Part shown: piece after piece, positions 34,369 through 48,200 of the stretch
Position numbering within the stretch: the stretch's first letter is position 1
How the letters are laid out: every line of letters begins with the position of its first letter
Assembly: GCF_000224145.3 (NCBI RefSeq)
Contig: NC_020175.2
Location: 2,990,381-3,054,380, forward strand
Direction: 5' to 3'
Source: Ciona intestinalis
Taxonomy: Eukaryota > Chordata > Ascidiacea > Phlebobranchia > Cionidae
DNA length: 64,000 nucleotides
Notes under the pieces: model-generated
The model's input: only the letters and a program-made list of their open reading frames with translations
Database searches by the model: none
What the model was told of the DNA's origin: nothing
Made by a program: the position numbers and the translations under genes

Positions 34369-34481
34369 TGCTCCATACTTCTGTCATTCGTCACGTTAAA
34401 GTCGGGTAGATCATTTGGAACTTTACTTGGATCGTAAACCACTGCGCTTCGTAACATTCTGAGTTGTTCTTCAGTCAACAT
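34369..34481 (-). CDS. Unrecognised tandem family protein, copy C (5' fragment at gap)
   Basis: Only the first 37 codons are visible (MLTEEQLRMLRSAVVYDPSK, then VPNDLPDFNV). The rest falls in a 50-N gap of unknown true size. Left of the gap the sequence is already the upstream flank of copy B, so the body of C was lost in assembly or in the genome. Confidence 0.7.
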
Positions 34482-34730
34482 ATTGCAATAATAAATGTAA
34501 ATTGTGACAACGCTGCTGATCGTTGAACTTGATAATGGAACGTAGTAGGCTAGCGAAGTTTTAAAATATATAGGCCTACCTTTCTCGCGCCTTTGTTCTT
34601 GCTATTTCTCTGTATCATAGGCCAGGACTTTGCTTATTCAGATGTGCTAAAGATAAACTGAAGCCCTGCTCTCGGGGATTCTATCATTCTCGAAACTTCA
34701 CTTTTCTACTCTTTGAGACCTTAGATGTAT
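34482..34730 (-). promoter_or_regulatory. Conserved promoter block of copy C
   Basis: Aligns with A and B and keeps TATATATTTTAAAA. The segment corresponding to AATCCCCGACAGCAAG is diverged (AATCCCCGAGAGCAG). Confidence 0.45.
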
Positions 34731-36281
34731 GTGCCACAATGGGGAGATCAAAAGGGTATGTACACACCCCCGTGTCAAGTTCTTTATATTTCTTTTTATA
34801 TTGCGTGAAGTTCCCCTTTGTTTTATTGCGACACCAAAGACACGAGGGTTGTCTCAGCTATCGTATAAAAATAACAAAACAATTACTTACAAATTTAAAT
34901 ATATAAGCGCGGTGTCTCACGATCTCTCACCATATAATATATATGAAACCTGCAGGTTATTTAAAAAAATCGGAATCTTTTGTGTCACGAAAGTTGCAAT
35001 GCATTTGAAAATTCTATTTCTACCAGCATACGGTTAAATTGTTTATTTCGTGTCCGGTTTGTGAGGTCGTACCGGCTGCAGTTAACAATCTGCGGCAAAA
35101 ACTTATCATTTTTTGTCAAGCACTTGTTGCAGGTTTGAACTGTCAAACACCACAGAACCTGTTCTATACCAACTAAAGTTGTCATATAGTAGGGTGGGGT
35201 ATGTTGGGACATGGGGCAAGTTGGGTTATTTTTTTAATCTAACTTTTACGGGTACCCATTGGATGACTAAAACAAATGTTAGAGTATTATTTGGTATTCT
35301 CACGGTCCAACGTATTCCGCACTTGTTATTTAGTCGTTACTGTTCTGTTGGAGTCGGATTTCTGTTGATGGAGGTGCGGGTACAGAGCTCGGGACACGTG
35401 AAGACGTCATGGTTCAGAGTCGGTTGTGTAGTTGCAGAAAGTGAGTTAGTATTGTATGGTGGTACCAGGTGGCAGGTATGAAATTCCGTAAATGATTTTT
35501 TAAGACAAATATTAATACTAAGGAAAAATATATTTCAGAAATATTAAATTTTTAGCGGGTGCGGCTTTCCAATTAGATTTGGTATTTGGCCGTTATAAAT
35601 GTGATTACCAATAAACTTTCTGACCAGTATTTTACGGGAACTATTTATAATAGAGAACACTTCTCTTCAAAAAATCATCAACGAAGCCCCTTTATTTCTC
35701 TAAAGTGCGCCACCTACAAATCACTCCTGGCAACTTAGACGCGAAGCGTTGACACCTGACCCGATTGTTTGCACGTTGTTATTGTAATGTTTGAGGCAAC
35801 TTTTGAATTGTCTACAGAGCATTTCTGTATTAAATTAGTACTTAATTATAAAGCTAGTTCAATAAATTGTACAAAAAGTCAGTATTATGTTGCCGTCAAA
35901 GTCATAGAAACACCGAGAAGTTCAACTGCCACGCTATTGTGATTCCAAAAGCTAATAAAACTGTGACCTTTGCAATGGGTTTAAACGAACTTGTTGGATT
36001 TTATTTTCCCTTTTCTTTTTCAGGAAGGCATTAAGTAGGTTATATTTACCTTATCAAACATTCCTTGGCGAAAAATTACCTTCATTAAATGACTAAAGTG
36101 TCCCAAAATAACCTCTTCTTATAAATCCCGTTTTTAACTTTTTCAAATAGGAAACAAATTATCCATGTTTTTTCTACATTTTCCAATCAGTTTCAGACCT
36201 TCTGTATCAACAATCTCAGGCTTTTTAATATAGAACCCTATTTTTGGCAAAAAGACATGACACAGTTGTAACCTCACGAAA
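34731..36281. other. Spacer before the dynein gene
   Basis: A half MITE from 35185. No gene seen. The last 200 bases should hold the dynein promoter, but no clear TATA box or initiator stands out. Confidence 0.45.
35185..35300 (-). mobile_element. GTAGGGTGGGG MITE, left part, diverged
   Basis: TATAGTAGGGTGGGGTATGT, then GGGACATGGGGCAAG. It resembles the copy at 31963 and may be the same subfamily. The right end is unclear. Confidence 0.7.
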
Positions 36282-39200
36282 ATGGACACAGACGAACGAT
36301 TTCGGTGGCTTGAATTACGAATCTCAACGTCCCTAAGACCTCGTGCTGATGACCTGAAATCGCTTTTCATTCGAGATGAATCAAAAGCAACTGTGCTAGA
36401 ATTCTTCTCTAATGACGAAGCACATCACTTGTTTGTGTATACCTTGACGGAAGATAAAGGGGGAATTAGAGTGTCAACATTTTCACCAAAGAAGGTGGCT
36501 ATTATGTTGAATGAATGAATGAATAAATGAGTGTAACTTACTTTATCCTTGCGTGGCCAGAAAACGACAGTCGTTATCACACGGGTTTAACACCTCGTTC
36601 CAGCTGATGAGTTACCATGTATGTTACTTTGTAGGTGATTATTCTTTTGGGGGAATTTTTTAATTTTTTTATTTATGGCTGATAATTTAGAAAACCCATA
36701 CACAATGGTAGCAACGTCGAGCCTTGAACCCATACCCTCTGGGTTACAGGCAGGCGCGCTAACCACTATACCACGGCGCCGGACATGTTATAATAGAAAA
36801 ACGTATGTAGAAAAGAACAACTTTACATACACTGTCCGGCGCCATAGCGCAAGGATTGGCGCTGCTGCCTCTAATCCAGAGGTTACCGTTAAAGAATTAA
36901 GACATGACGCTACTACCATGGTTTGCATACTATGTGTCCTTGGGCAAGACACTTAAAGGACAATTGCTCAAATGGTCACTTATGGAAAATCCCAGTTTTC
37001 AGCCATATGTAACACATAATGAAATAATTCAAAAAATCACATACAAGGTAAATCGTAACTGGGCACAAGGTGTGTGAAACAGAATACTTGTGTTATAAGG
37101 ACTGTCCTTGTCCCGCCACGAAGGGGTAAATTAAATAAGGAACATTCAGACCAGGTACTGTGACTACAGTCCTTAGTATGAATAAATGTAACTTACTTTA
37201 TACTTGTGTGGTCAGAAAACGACAGTCGTTATAACAAAGTTGTTCATACACCTCGTGCCAGCTTACGAGTTACCATGTATGTTTCTTTGTAAGTGATTAT
37301 TTCAGTTCTTGGTACATAGCAGTTTTATCAAAACATTTTTCTTGCAGCATGCCTTTAAACTGTATGTGTAGGATCAAACTAAATTTTATAGGGATGAATT
37401 TTCCCATCCACTATTAGGATATTATACATATATAGCTAGAAACATACATTTCTTTAAAAAAATTCATGCTTAGGATTTTTTACAATTCTTCTTATATATA
37501 TTTTAGGTGTCTGAAAAATGTCTTTGCTTTGTAAAGACTGGTACAGCATCACAGTTACACGCAGGAAATTTTGATGATGGAGTCACCTGTCTTGACTGGT
37601 CAGAGGTTTTACCTCATGCTGATTTGTTTGTCAGGTATGTTATATTTTACTTGTATGGATACTCTTACCCAGCCGTTCTTAATCTTTTTTGTATGTTTTA
37701 CCTTTTTAACAAAGATGAATATCAGATTTACCCCAATATATGAAATAGTGCTCATTTAAGCAACTAATACCTATAACTGGCGCAATTTTACTGTCCCGTC
37801 AACTGATGTGGATTAGGTTAGGGCTAATTTACCCCCTTGATTGACAGCTCATTTAAATTTACCCTTTGTTAAGAAAGGCTGCCCTAATCTAACCACTATG
37901 ATTCGGTGTGCTTTTAAAATTACAATAATTTTACATGTGATTGGTTACTTAAAAATTTGTAACTCCATAGTGTTCCCATACCACAGGACATCACCATGTG
38001 TGATAAATGTAATACATTGCATTACGTAACTCAACATCTAATCTGTTTTTTTGGTTAATAAAGAAGATTAGCTTAGTTTGATATGGATAGGTTATTTATT
38101 GTCAGTGTAATGAAGCAGCTGTGGCCTATCTCAGATACCATGGTATGCCTCGCAGTATAAACTCACCCATATAGAACAAGCAATGGTCAATGGTTAAGTA
38201 TTAATGGACAGTAATATTGGCTAAAATTATGTTAACATTAAATGAATTGTCGGAATGTTGAAACGTCTTCATCATTATCTCTGATTTATAGGGACATCTT
38301 CCTTCCTCTTCTTTGTACGGACACAGAACTGATGTTGGAAGCAGCAGGAGAAGGTCTCGTCATCACTTCGGATAAACTAATGGATATCTTGCACCGGTTG
38401 CTAGGCAACCTGGAAGTTTCAAGAGGTGTCCTTGATGGAGCGGTATGTGAAAATTCACGTTTCATTATTTTCCGGCAAATTTGTTGCAATATATACCTCA
38501 CATAATAAAACTATGCAACCACTTTTAAAATTAATTGTAAGAATAAATTTGCAGCAACTATTATAAATATAATAAGGTGGGAAAAGATGGGACACCTTTG
38601 CATTTTATTTTCTTGTCGCATTTAGTAGTGAACAAAGAACATTCAAAGAATTGTAAAACCGCATCCTCACGACTTCCATGGACTGTCGTTAATTGTTTAA
38701 AACACGATCAAGATATTTGTATATTATGTGCTAAAAGGGTCCCATCTTACTATATCATAATATTCAACATTTAGAAAGCATTCAACCGTCTAAAATGAAT
38801 CTATTTTTGTAACAGCCTTTTTCCCAAATAACTTAGTCACAACATTACCCCAGGTAACCCTACCCCTCCCATGTATTGAAGTTCTAGCAGAAGCTGCTGT
38901 GTTTCAACAGCGTCAACCTGCCGTCATCCATGTTTTGGAATCAGCAGTTGTTGGTTGGATTCGTCAAATTCGTAACGTGCTACGTCATGACTCACTTACC
39001 GCTACAAAGTTAGTATTTTTACCGTTTAAAGTAAAGGTGATGAGTTCAAGGCTTGTTGATGGGTATATGTGTCCTTGGGTGAGACGCTTAATTCCTAAAA
39101 CCCTGCAAATCCTAGTGTTATAATTTTTGTCTGTTATGTGAGAATGAATGTAACTTACTTTATCCTTGCGTGGCTGGAAAACGACAGTTGTTATAAAACG

Positions 39201-42200
39201 AGTATTTATACACCTCGTGCCAGCCTATGAGTTACCAAGTATGTTACTTCGTGGAATCGTGGGTGATTCTTTTTTTGTGGATTTTTTCATTTTTTTATGT
39301 GTGGCTGATAATTTGGACAACCCATTAGTGACCACTGGGTTTGAGCAATTGCCGTTAAGTGTCTTGCCCAAGGACACATACGCCCACAATGGTAGCAACG
39401 AAACCTGCCACCCCAGGTTTGGTGCCTTTAATTCTGGCACACACAATACATGTATCTATTGCAGGAAATTAAGTAAAGAAGCTAATGAACCCATCAGGCC
39501 ACACCATGAGCTTGAGATGTGGGAACAACATATTCAACATGCAACCTCCATTTTACAACAGCTAGATGGTAAGTTTTTTATTTTACAACAGCTAGATGGT
39601 AAGTTTTTTATTTTACAACAGCTAGATGGTATGTTTTTTTTGTTTTAAAACAGCTAGATGGTACGTTTTTTTATTTTACAACAACTAGATGGTATGTTTT
39701 TTTATTTTACAACAGCTAGATGGTAAGTTTTTTTTATTTTACAACAGCTAGATAGTAAGTTTTTTTATTTTACAACAGCTAGATCGTAAGTTTTCCATTT
39801 TACAACAGCTTGATGGTAAGTTTTTTATTTTACAACAGCTAGATGGTGAGTTTTGGTGGGGCAACCATAAATGCATCGCATTCAAAATGCAACCGACATG
39901 ATAAATTAGTAATTAAACCCTATTTAGCTAAAAAAGTATTTTTGCCATGAATGCCTAAGAACTTCTAATGTAAAGTAGTTTGCCATTTTATATGACTGCA
40001 GGCAAAGGCTATACCTAATTTTCTGTATTGATGTCTAAAAGGCTTCTGTAATAATGTTTATTATTCAGAAAAGAGCAAATTTTCGACTTTTACATATAAA
40101 TTCCATTTTTGTTTAATTTGACATACTGTGCGAGTTGTATGCTGTTGCACTATTAATGCAAAAAAACTAGTTTTTGGCAGGCTTTGTCTTATTAATTATA
40201 ATTTATTTCTTATTTTGTTTGACCCTATATTAGTTAAAGGTGTTTTTTTCAATTAAATCAGTCCGTTTTAAAAAACTACAACATAAAAACATGTTGAAAA
40301 CTTGAAAGCTTGTTTTTATTTACTAACAAATATAAAACGTGTGTATTCACATTTCTGTAGTTCAAGTTATGTTTTAAAATTAAACATCTTTTTCATTGTC
40401 ACTGTCACTGGTCCATGCTTCACTTGATATATCACCAGTGGAAACATCTTTAATATTTACCACTGGTAATGCTGGTTGATCGTCTTGGTTTAACTTAGAT
40501 TTCTTCCGTGCCATATCATACCCTTCAAGTCTCCTTGTCTTTTTCCTGGTTTTGCCATCAGGAAAAGCAGTTAGAAAGAGATTGACAGCATGGGAGTAGT
40601 CCTGCTTTTCATAACCACTATCTTTCCCACATATTCTCAATAAAGCTAGCTCTGATTTGTTGTTTAAGCGTTCGCTGCGTTGTTTTTTAGTAAAAGAGGA
40701 AAATATATGTTCCACTTTAGCATTTGTAAAAGGAAGCACCATACAAATTTCAACAATTTGCAAAGCATTACTAATTTGTAACTTTTTCTTCAAACGAAAC
40801 AATTGTTGCCAAGCAACCTCATTTGAAGACTGCTTGAGGAAAAGCATGCGATGGCTTTGTATTGTACGTATCTCTGTCTCCACTCTTCCAAAAATACACT
40901 TATTATTGGTTAAAGGTTGATGAAATCTCTCCTCCACCACAGAATATGCTTTCCTTATTTCTTGTACTGACATTGCTCCATAAGATGCCACATCTAACAC
41001 CATTGCTGCGTTTACAAAGATTGGATCTTTGGTCAGATTTTGCAGCCTGCTTGTTAGTGATTCAACTAATTCATGAGCCACTGTGCGCAATTCTTCTGAT
41101 ACTGCTTGTAAGGTTGCATCCAGGCCACCAGTGCACTCACTCAATTTGTGACTATGAAAACTATATGTTGAAGAATCCTCAGATTCTTGTATGTTGGGAA
41201 GAACATTTGTGTGAAGGAACTGAAATGCAGAGCTGTCATTAAGAGCTTTTCCACCATCGTTCTGTAGATTTTCCATCAAGCATGTAATAGATGACATAAA
41301 TGCTTGAACTGCTGTAATAGTACAGGGCATGAGCAAGTTTACATCTTTTAATGCAAGAGAGCATGGCTTAACCATATTTAACACATCGTGTTTGACAGCT
41401 AGCATGATAATGCTCTTTAAAGAAGTGCATTTTCTCATCACTCCTTCCAACCTGGCTTTGTCCTTTTTCATTATGTTGTTATGTGGAGAAGAGAGTTGGT
41501 CTGAACAAAATTCTATCAGTGTTGGTAAGTTAAATAGAAATGTTTCAATAGCTGTGATCTGATGGCCAACCCAGCTTGAACCACTTAGATTAAAACAAGG
41601 TTTAAATCTAAGATGAGGCATACCTGTAGAAAGATAAGTAGTTAAAATAAAGATAAAATGTTAAACATGCATAAAATCCTACCTAGAAAAGCTGCGGTTC
41701 TTTTAAACAGCCTCCACCTTAGAGACGAACTCTTGAATAGGCCATACACCATTGTCATAAGTTCATTAGCTTCTTTGCTGGCTGCACTTGAATCAAATGC
41801 TTGGTGGATTGCCATCTCAACCTTATGAGAGGGACACGACACCATTACTACATGGTCGCCTAAATCTTCTCTTTCAAGACGATGTACAGCCTTATTTGTG
41901 GCGGTCGCATCTCCCCCCAATCCAATTTCTCGTTGCTGCCGAATGAAAGTAAAGCCAGCTTTTTGTACAGATTTATTCAGGGCCGCTTTAAAACCAGCAG
42001 CGTCGATATCTTCGAGGTCCTCGATTGATAAAACATCAAATGTTGGCACACCACCTTGGCAAGTTTTAATTACGAATACTTCTTTTTTATCATTAGGTTT
42101 TTTTGCACTAGAACAACCATCAAATAAAATACTGAAGTATAATCTAGATCTAGTATTTAGTGGCTCTGTAATATCCTTTTCCAGTATAGCTTGAGACAAA

Positions 42201-45200
42201 TATTGCAAAATTTCGGATGCTGCTTTGTCGTTACGATAACCTAATCCAAGATTGATATCAAATGTTTCTTTATTGGAGAGAAACTGGCAAACTGTTGGGT
42301 AGAGTCTAAACGAAAGTGTATTTGCCGCCATGAAATGCACAACCTGAAATTTTTTGATTAACTGTTGTTTTTGCTCTTCATTTAGTATTTCCTTTATCTG
42401 TCTTCGATTAATTGGAACAGTGTTTTTGGATGGGCCTGGAGAGCCATCCTGGGTATTTGCTGCTTCTCCTAGTTGCAGTACAGCAGTTCTGTGCTGGCCA
42501 GAACTCTCTAAATGTTTTATTGCATTGAATTTTTTTATGACTCCAGTACCATCAACCCATTTTCGCATTTGATTTACAACTGCTCCGTGAACCGTAATTT
42601 CATATTGGTCAGCATAAACCTGTTTGCACAGTTTGCAGTAGATTTTCGTCACGTTGCCTTTCTCGTTCTGTTCATATCCAATTTCTGGTAGATTCCATCT
42701 CTCAACCACACATGCTTTGACCATTCTTGCTGGCCACAACTTCTGGTTTGATTCGTCGTCAAAATGGACGTGTTTTGTTAGTTACGAAGTTAGAAACTTA
42801 GGACACTGCCTTAACAAGCATAAGCAATGGCGCTATGGCGTTGGCTATTTCAATGCTGAATGCGTCGAACGTGTAGTGTTTCCAAATCTGTGGCATTTGG
42901 CAAAAGCCGCGGTGAATTTCGGGTGTTGCCATAAATTATTTGTTGGAGTTAACTTTTACAGCAAATGAATATTTGCTTACTAAAATATGTTTTTTTAATA
43001 AATCACGTTTGCTAATATCGCCGTTTTGAAATACAGGAACCAGAGTGACGAAGTAATATACGTAAATAATGTATGTTGTCCGTTATATCATAATGAGAAT
43101 GATATTTATGTGGGATTTACAAATTTTTATCAGTTGTTGTGGATAAAACAATTTGTCTTACGCAAACTTGGTTTATGCTCAATTCAATTCCATAGCCGCG
43201 CCGAAGAAATACGGATGGTTCGCGAAAGAGAAAGGAGAGCAAAGGCACGTAGGTATTACAGAAAAAAAGGCTTTCTCGCGAACGCACGAAGAGAAAGTTA
43301 GCATAGTTAACGTGACGTTTTGGGTATTTCCCTCCGCGTGCTTTTTGATATTGCATTCGTGGCTTTTGCGATGGCCGTTTTAGGTCTGCATGGTTTAATT
43401 TTCTACATGCCACCGAGTTTTTGTTGCATTTACACTAGAGCTTTACGCTTCACCCAAAGAAGTGAAATTATTTTTAATTGTATGTATGTAATGTACTTTA
43501 TCCTCGCGTGGTCAGAAAGCGAAAGTCGTTATAACACGAGTGTTCTGTTTTATACAGTGTACGAGTTACCATGTATTTACTATGTGGGTGATTATTATTT
43601 TTTCCCTTTTTTATGTATGGCTTATAATTTGGAAAACACATTACTGACCACTGGGTTGGAGCAATTGTCGTAATGTGGCTTGCCCAAGGACACATACAAC
43701 AATGATAGCAGCGACGAACCTAAGTTCATTACCTCTGGGTTAGAGGCAGGCGCGTTAACCACTTTATCACGGCGACAGACAATTAGTTCGTAACTTTTAT
43801 TCCCGCCCAAACCTGACTTATAAGTTACCTAAATTAACAACAGTTTTGTTTATATAGCGCCCGTCGCCACCGACATTCTACTTAACCTCAACCAAGCTGG
43901 TAGCGCGTACGCCAGGTCGTTCGGCGAAGTACGAGAGGAAATAGAACACGCGCTCGAAGCAGCTAAAGCACGTCTGCGGTGTTTTGCTACCGTGTTGCCA
44001 TGGATACAAGACATGTACAGAACGTCGTCTGTCGACCGAATGCTAAAAGGTGACCGTTAAAAATTCCAATGTTTTATTTACGTTTCTACCGCGATTGCAC
44101 CAAGCTGTGAAACCATACCCCTTAATTAAACTACTTTTAAGAGGCCCTCCTTTCAAGGAGCTTTGCACCCGCTATACAACGCTACATATAGTAGGCTGGG
44201 GAAAGATAGGACACCTTTAGCACACATTAGATAAATATCCTGATAGTGTTTTAAACAATTACCAACGTTCTATGGGAGTTGTGAGGATACGGTTTCGTTA
44301 TCGTTGAACTTTTTTTGTTTACTACCAAATGGGACAAGAAAATAGAATAAAAAACTGTCCCATCTTCCCCTGCCCTACCATAACTACCAATTAGTAATAA
44401 AATATAACGTATTTTTAAAAACCAATAATCAGAGGTAGTACATATAATTTACATATAGTAGGATGGGGGAAGATGGGACACCTTTTCATTCTATTTTCTC
44501 GTACATTTTGGTAGTAAACAAAGAACATTCAAAGAATTATAAAACCTTGTCCTTGCGACTTTCATACCCCGTTGTTAATTGTTTAAAACACTATATTTTG
44601 TGCTAAAGGAGTCCCATCTTCCCCCACCCCACTATAGAAAGTACAATCATCAAAAAACATTATATCACAAGTTTAAACGTTAAGTTTCTATTTTCAGTGT
44701 TCCCCCCACTTCTTCATACTGTGTTATTAATCTGGAAACACTCAGATTATTACCACGACCCGAAACCATTTGCCCAACTTCTAAAAATGCTTTCTGATGA
44801 GGTTAGTTTTTAATATACTTTGGCCAAATTTCTCTAAAGATGGCTGTACACAGTATCCGAATTCGCTTGCGAAGTCGTATGCAAACCCATTACCGAGTTC
44901 CGCATGCGGCAGTGAAATCCGGACAAAACAGATAAAACGGAGGATTTCCGGATACTGTGTACAGCCACCTTGATGCATATTTTATTTATAAAAATTATAA
45001 CATTATTATAGCAGAGTCCCTATATAAACCTGAGTTATTTTATCAACATAGGAATCTTACAGACCAACCTAATGGGGATAAGTTAACTGATTGTTTACCC
45101 CAGCAACAAATATTTTAAACATTGCAATTATCAAACTTAAAAACTGGGTCACTTTTTTTAATACATATAAACAATTACTTAAAAGTTTTTTTCATCTCTG

Positions 45201-48200
45201 GTTTATAATAGAAGTAAAACGCAATGAAATGACTCTTGTTTATGCGACATAATTCGATTGTACGGGGCTTTATACACTGATTTATTTGCGTTTCTTTTCT
45301 CCTTGCATCAGGTTGTTGCCAGAGCCCGAAGCTTGGTGGGTGACAATCCATTTGAAGACACACAGCACTCATATATTGCATTAAAGGATGCACTACGACT
45401 GTGTGCAGCATTCCGAGGAACCTACCTTGATTTTAAAGTAAGAAAACTGTATTTCTAATTTAAACACCCCCCATCGTGTACAGGTTGTGTCCTAATGCAC
45501 ACTTTTCTTACATTTAGAATTTTAATATGCTTAATCAAATGTTATTTACTTAATTTTAATATTGTATACTCTTTAATTTGTAACGGTCCCGCCTTTTATC
45601 CAAAACATTATTTCTTTTTAGTATTATCATAAAGCGTGTTTTAACAACTGTTGTTTTACCGTTACTACATTTGTTTTTAACTCTCTTGTTTTTCGTTATC
45701 AAGACGAAATGACGAAAAAAATTTCATTTATTCGTTATATTCTATTTCTATTCTGTATGGGTGAGGTCCGTGAGGACCTGGGATTTAGGCTAGACTTGGC
45801 CCATTACCCCATTACCCCAGCACCCTTGTACGTCCGGAAGTGATGTGCTCGCTGTAGTGTTCTTTATTCATGTTCCGACTCTGGTGTTCCGACCAAGTCC
45901 CGTTTTCTGTCCCGATTCTCGACCCGTAGGACTCCACCCGCGGACTATTTCTGCGAATATTCCTTTTCTTCATTCGTTATATAAAATCTATCTACATTAC
46001 CCTATTTTTCATTTAGGAAAGAGCGAATGCCTACAACACCGAGAAAATTGAATCCACAGTTATCACAATGGCTCGATTACGACCAAAAGATAAAAACGTT
46101 CTCTTTCGAGCGAAAATGTACGGACCTACTGGGTACCAACAGTGGTTATCAAGGGTTGATCAACGAGATCACGAGGGTAAGCTCTTGGTTGATCTGTTTA
46201 ATGTGATTTTGATTTTATGGTAGAAATTGGTAAATTAAACAGAGTGTTTGTTAAAAAAAAAATTTAGAATTGTTACACTAACTTTTTCCCGCTTCGTTCG
46301 TTATTTTTTTCTGGCTTCTTTTTGTTATATCTATTTAATGTGCTTTTTTTGTACTTGTATGTTTTTATGGTATTAATATTTTTCTATATGGGTGAGGTCC
46401 TTTTTGTGGACTTGCGTGGGATTTAGGCCAGATTTGGCCATTACCGCAACACCCAGGAAGCTTTTGTACGCCATTCTTTCGATTCATTTAATATGTATAT
46501 TGAACAAATTCTAAAAATGAGAGTTTGTGGCCCGTATAAAATTGTGGGACTTTGATTTTAGATGAAGAAGGTCACTGGGTTGATTCAGCTTGGCCTGCTC
46601 GTAATGACCGATGCTTTAACGGGCTCAGTCGCTTCGTAGAGCGATGTAATGATCTTCTGGATCTTGTGGAAACAACCAGACACTTCCTTACTCTTGAGGA
46701 AGCAGCAAAGATCGGAGGAGCGGGTTCTCGTGCCCTGGATGCGCTCATCTCAGATATACACCAGGTTAAAAGCATTTACAGATAGTTTAAAATAATAAGT
46801 TTAAAATTTTTTACAAAATAGCTTAACAATCATTTTTAGCTTAAAAATCATTTCGTATTCCTGACTGTTTTTTAGTATTTGGTAGGAGGGAAGACGGGAC
46901 GCCTTTAGCACATAATATCCTGATCATATTTTAAACAATTAATGGAACTGAACGGTCTATGGGAGTTGTGGGGATACAATTTTATAATTCTTTAAATGTT
47001 CTTTGTTTACTATCAAATGAGTCGAGAAAATATAATAAAAAGGTGTCCCATCTTCTCCCATCCTACTATATTTCATTTTTCATTTTGAAACAGCTTTACC
47101 TTCTTACTCATTCTTTAGGTTTTTATTCGCACAATACGTGACTTTACAAGTCACAACCATGACGTGCTGACTATTGATGAGAAACAACATTTTGAAAAGG
47201 CGTTTTTCAATTATCGGTCAGTTATAAAAACACTGGAACACAGACTTGCTGATGTGCTACGAAAGTCCATAAAGAACTGCCCAAATGCAATGTCACACTT
47301 AAGGTGGGAAGTTTACTATTTTATGTGTCATATAATAGAAGTTTACTATTTTATGTGTCATATAATTTCAAAACTTTATAAATACAGAAAAAATACGAAT
47401 TAATATTAAAAAAGTTGCTAAATAAATTTGTCAACAAAACTCACAAAATCGTTGGTTCTTTAATGTTTTTGTGTTTTTAATTTCAAAACTATATAAATAC
47501 AGAAAAAATACGAATTAATATTAAAAAAGTTGCTAAATAAATTTGTCAACAATACACACAAAATCATTGGTTCTTTAATGTTTTTGACATAACTTGTAAC
47601 CAAAGCAACTCGCACTTTTTTTGCAAAATTAAAAATTACTACACAAAAAAATTAATTATTAAAAAGAAAAAAATCATGCCTAAGTATTTTTTAACACTTA
47701 GTGTAGTACTTTAAAATATTTTTTTGCGACATTAAAAGTAGGGATGTGTGTAACTGGACACGTATTAAAAAGCTTCTGTGACCTGAAGTGTGAAAATTTG
47801 TTTAAAAAGTATTTTTAAAAATGAAGTGGTCATAGGCTTTACTGAAAAATTTTATTTTGGGGTTTAATATAATCTTTTTCTCAAAACTTGAGCTGGTTTG
47901 CAAAAAAAACTAAGATTACAAAATTAGTTGTTAAAATTTTTCCAGGTGTTAAAAGTCGTTAAAAAAACAGGTAAAAAATTACCGGCGTTAGGTTTTTTTT
48001 TTCAAATTTTTTTCTCAAAACTTGAGTTCCAAAAAATCTAATCATCACAAAATAAATTGTCAAATTTCTCGAATTCCTGTATCTATAAATATGACTTACT
48101 ATCCAGGGTGCTGGAGGTGTTTGAAGGCATCAGTGCTCGCGAACTGCTACAAAAAGAACTACAAACAGAAAACCATAGCTTGATTATAGAACTCACTAAA

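Noticed and set aside
36750-36782. True tRNA gene
   Set aside because: A- and B-box-like parts are present but the clover-leaf is not closed and the sequence continues into a SINE body.
43026-43413. Several overlapping frames next to the hAT-like gene
   Set aside because: Present on both strands at once with no conserved motif; likely chance.
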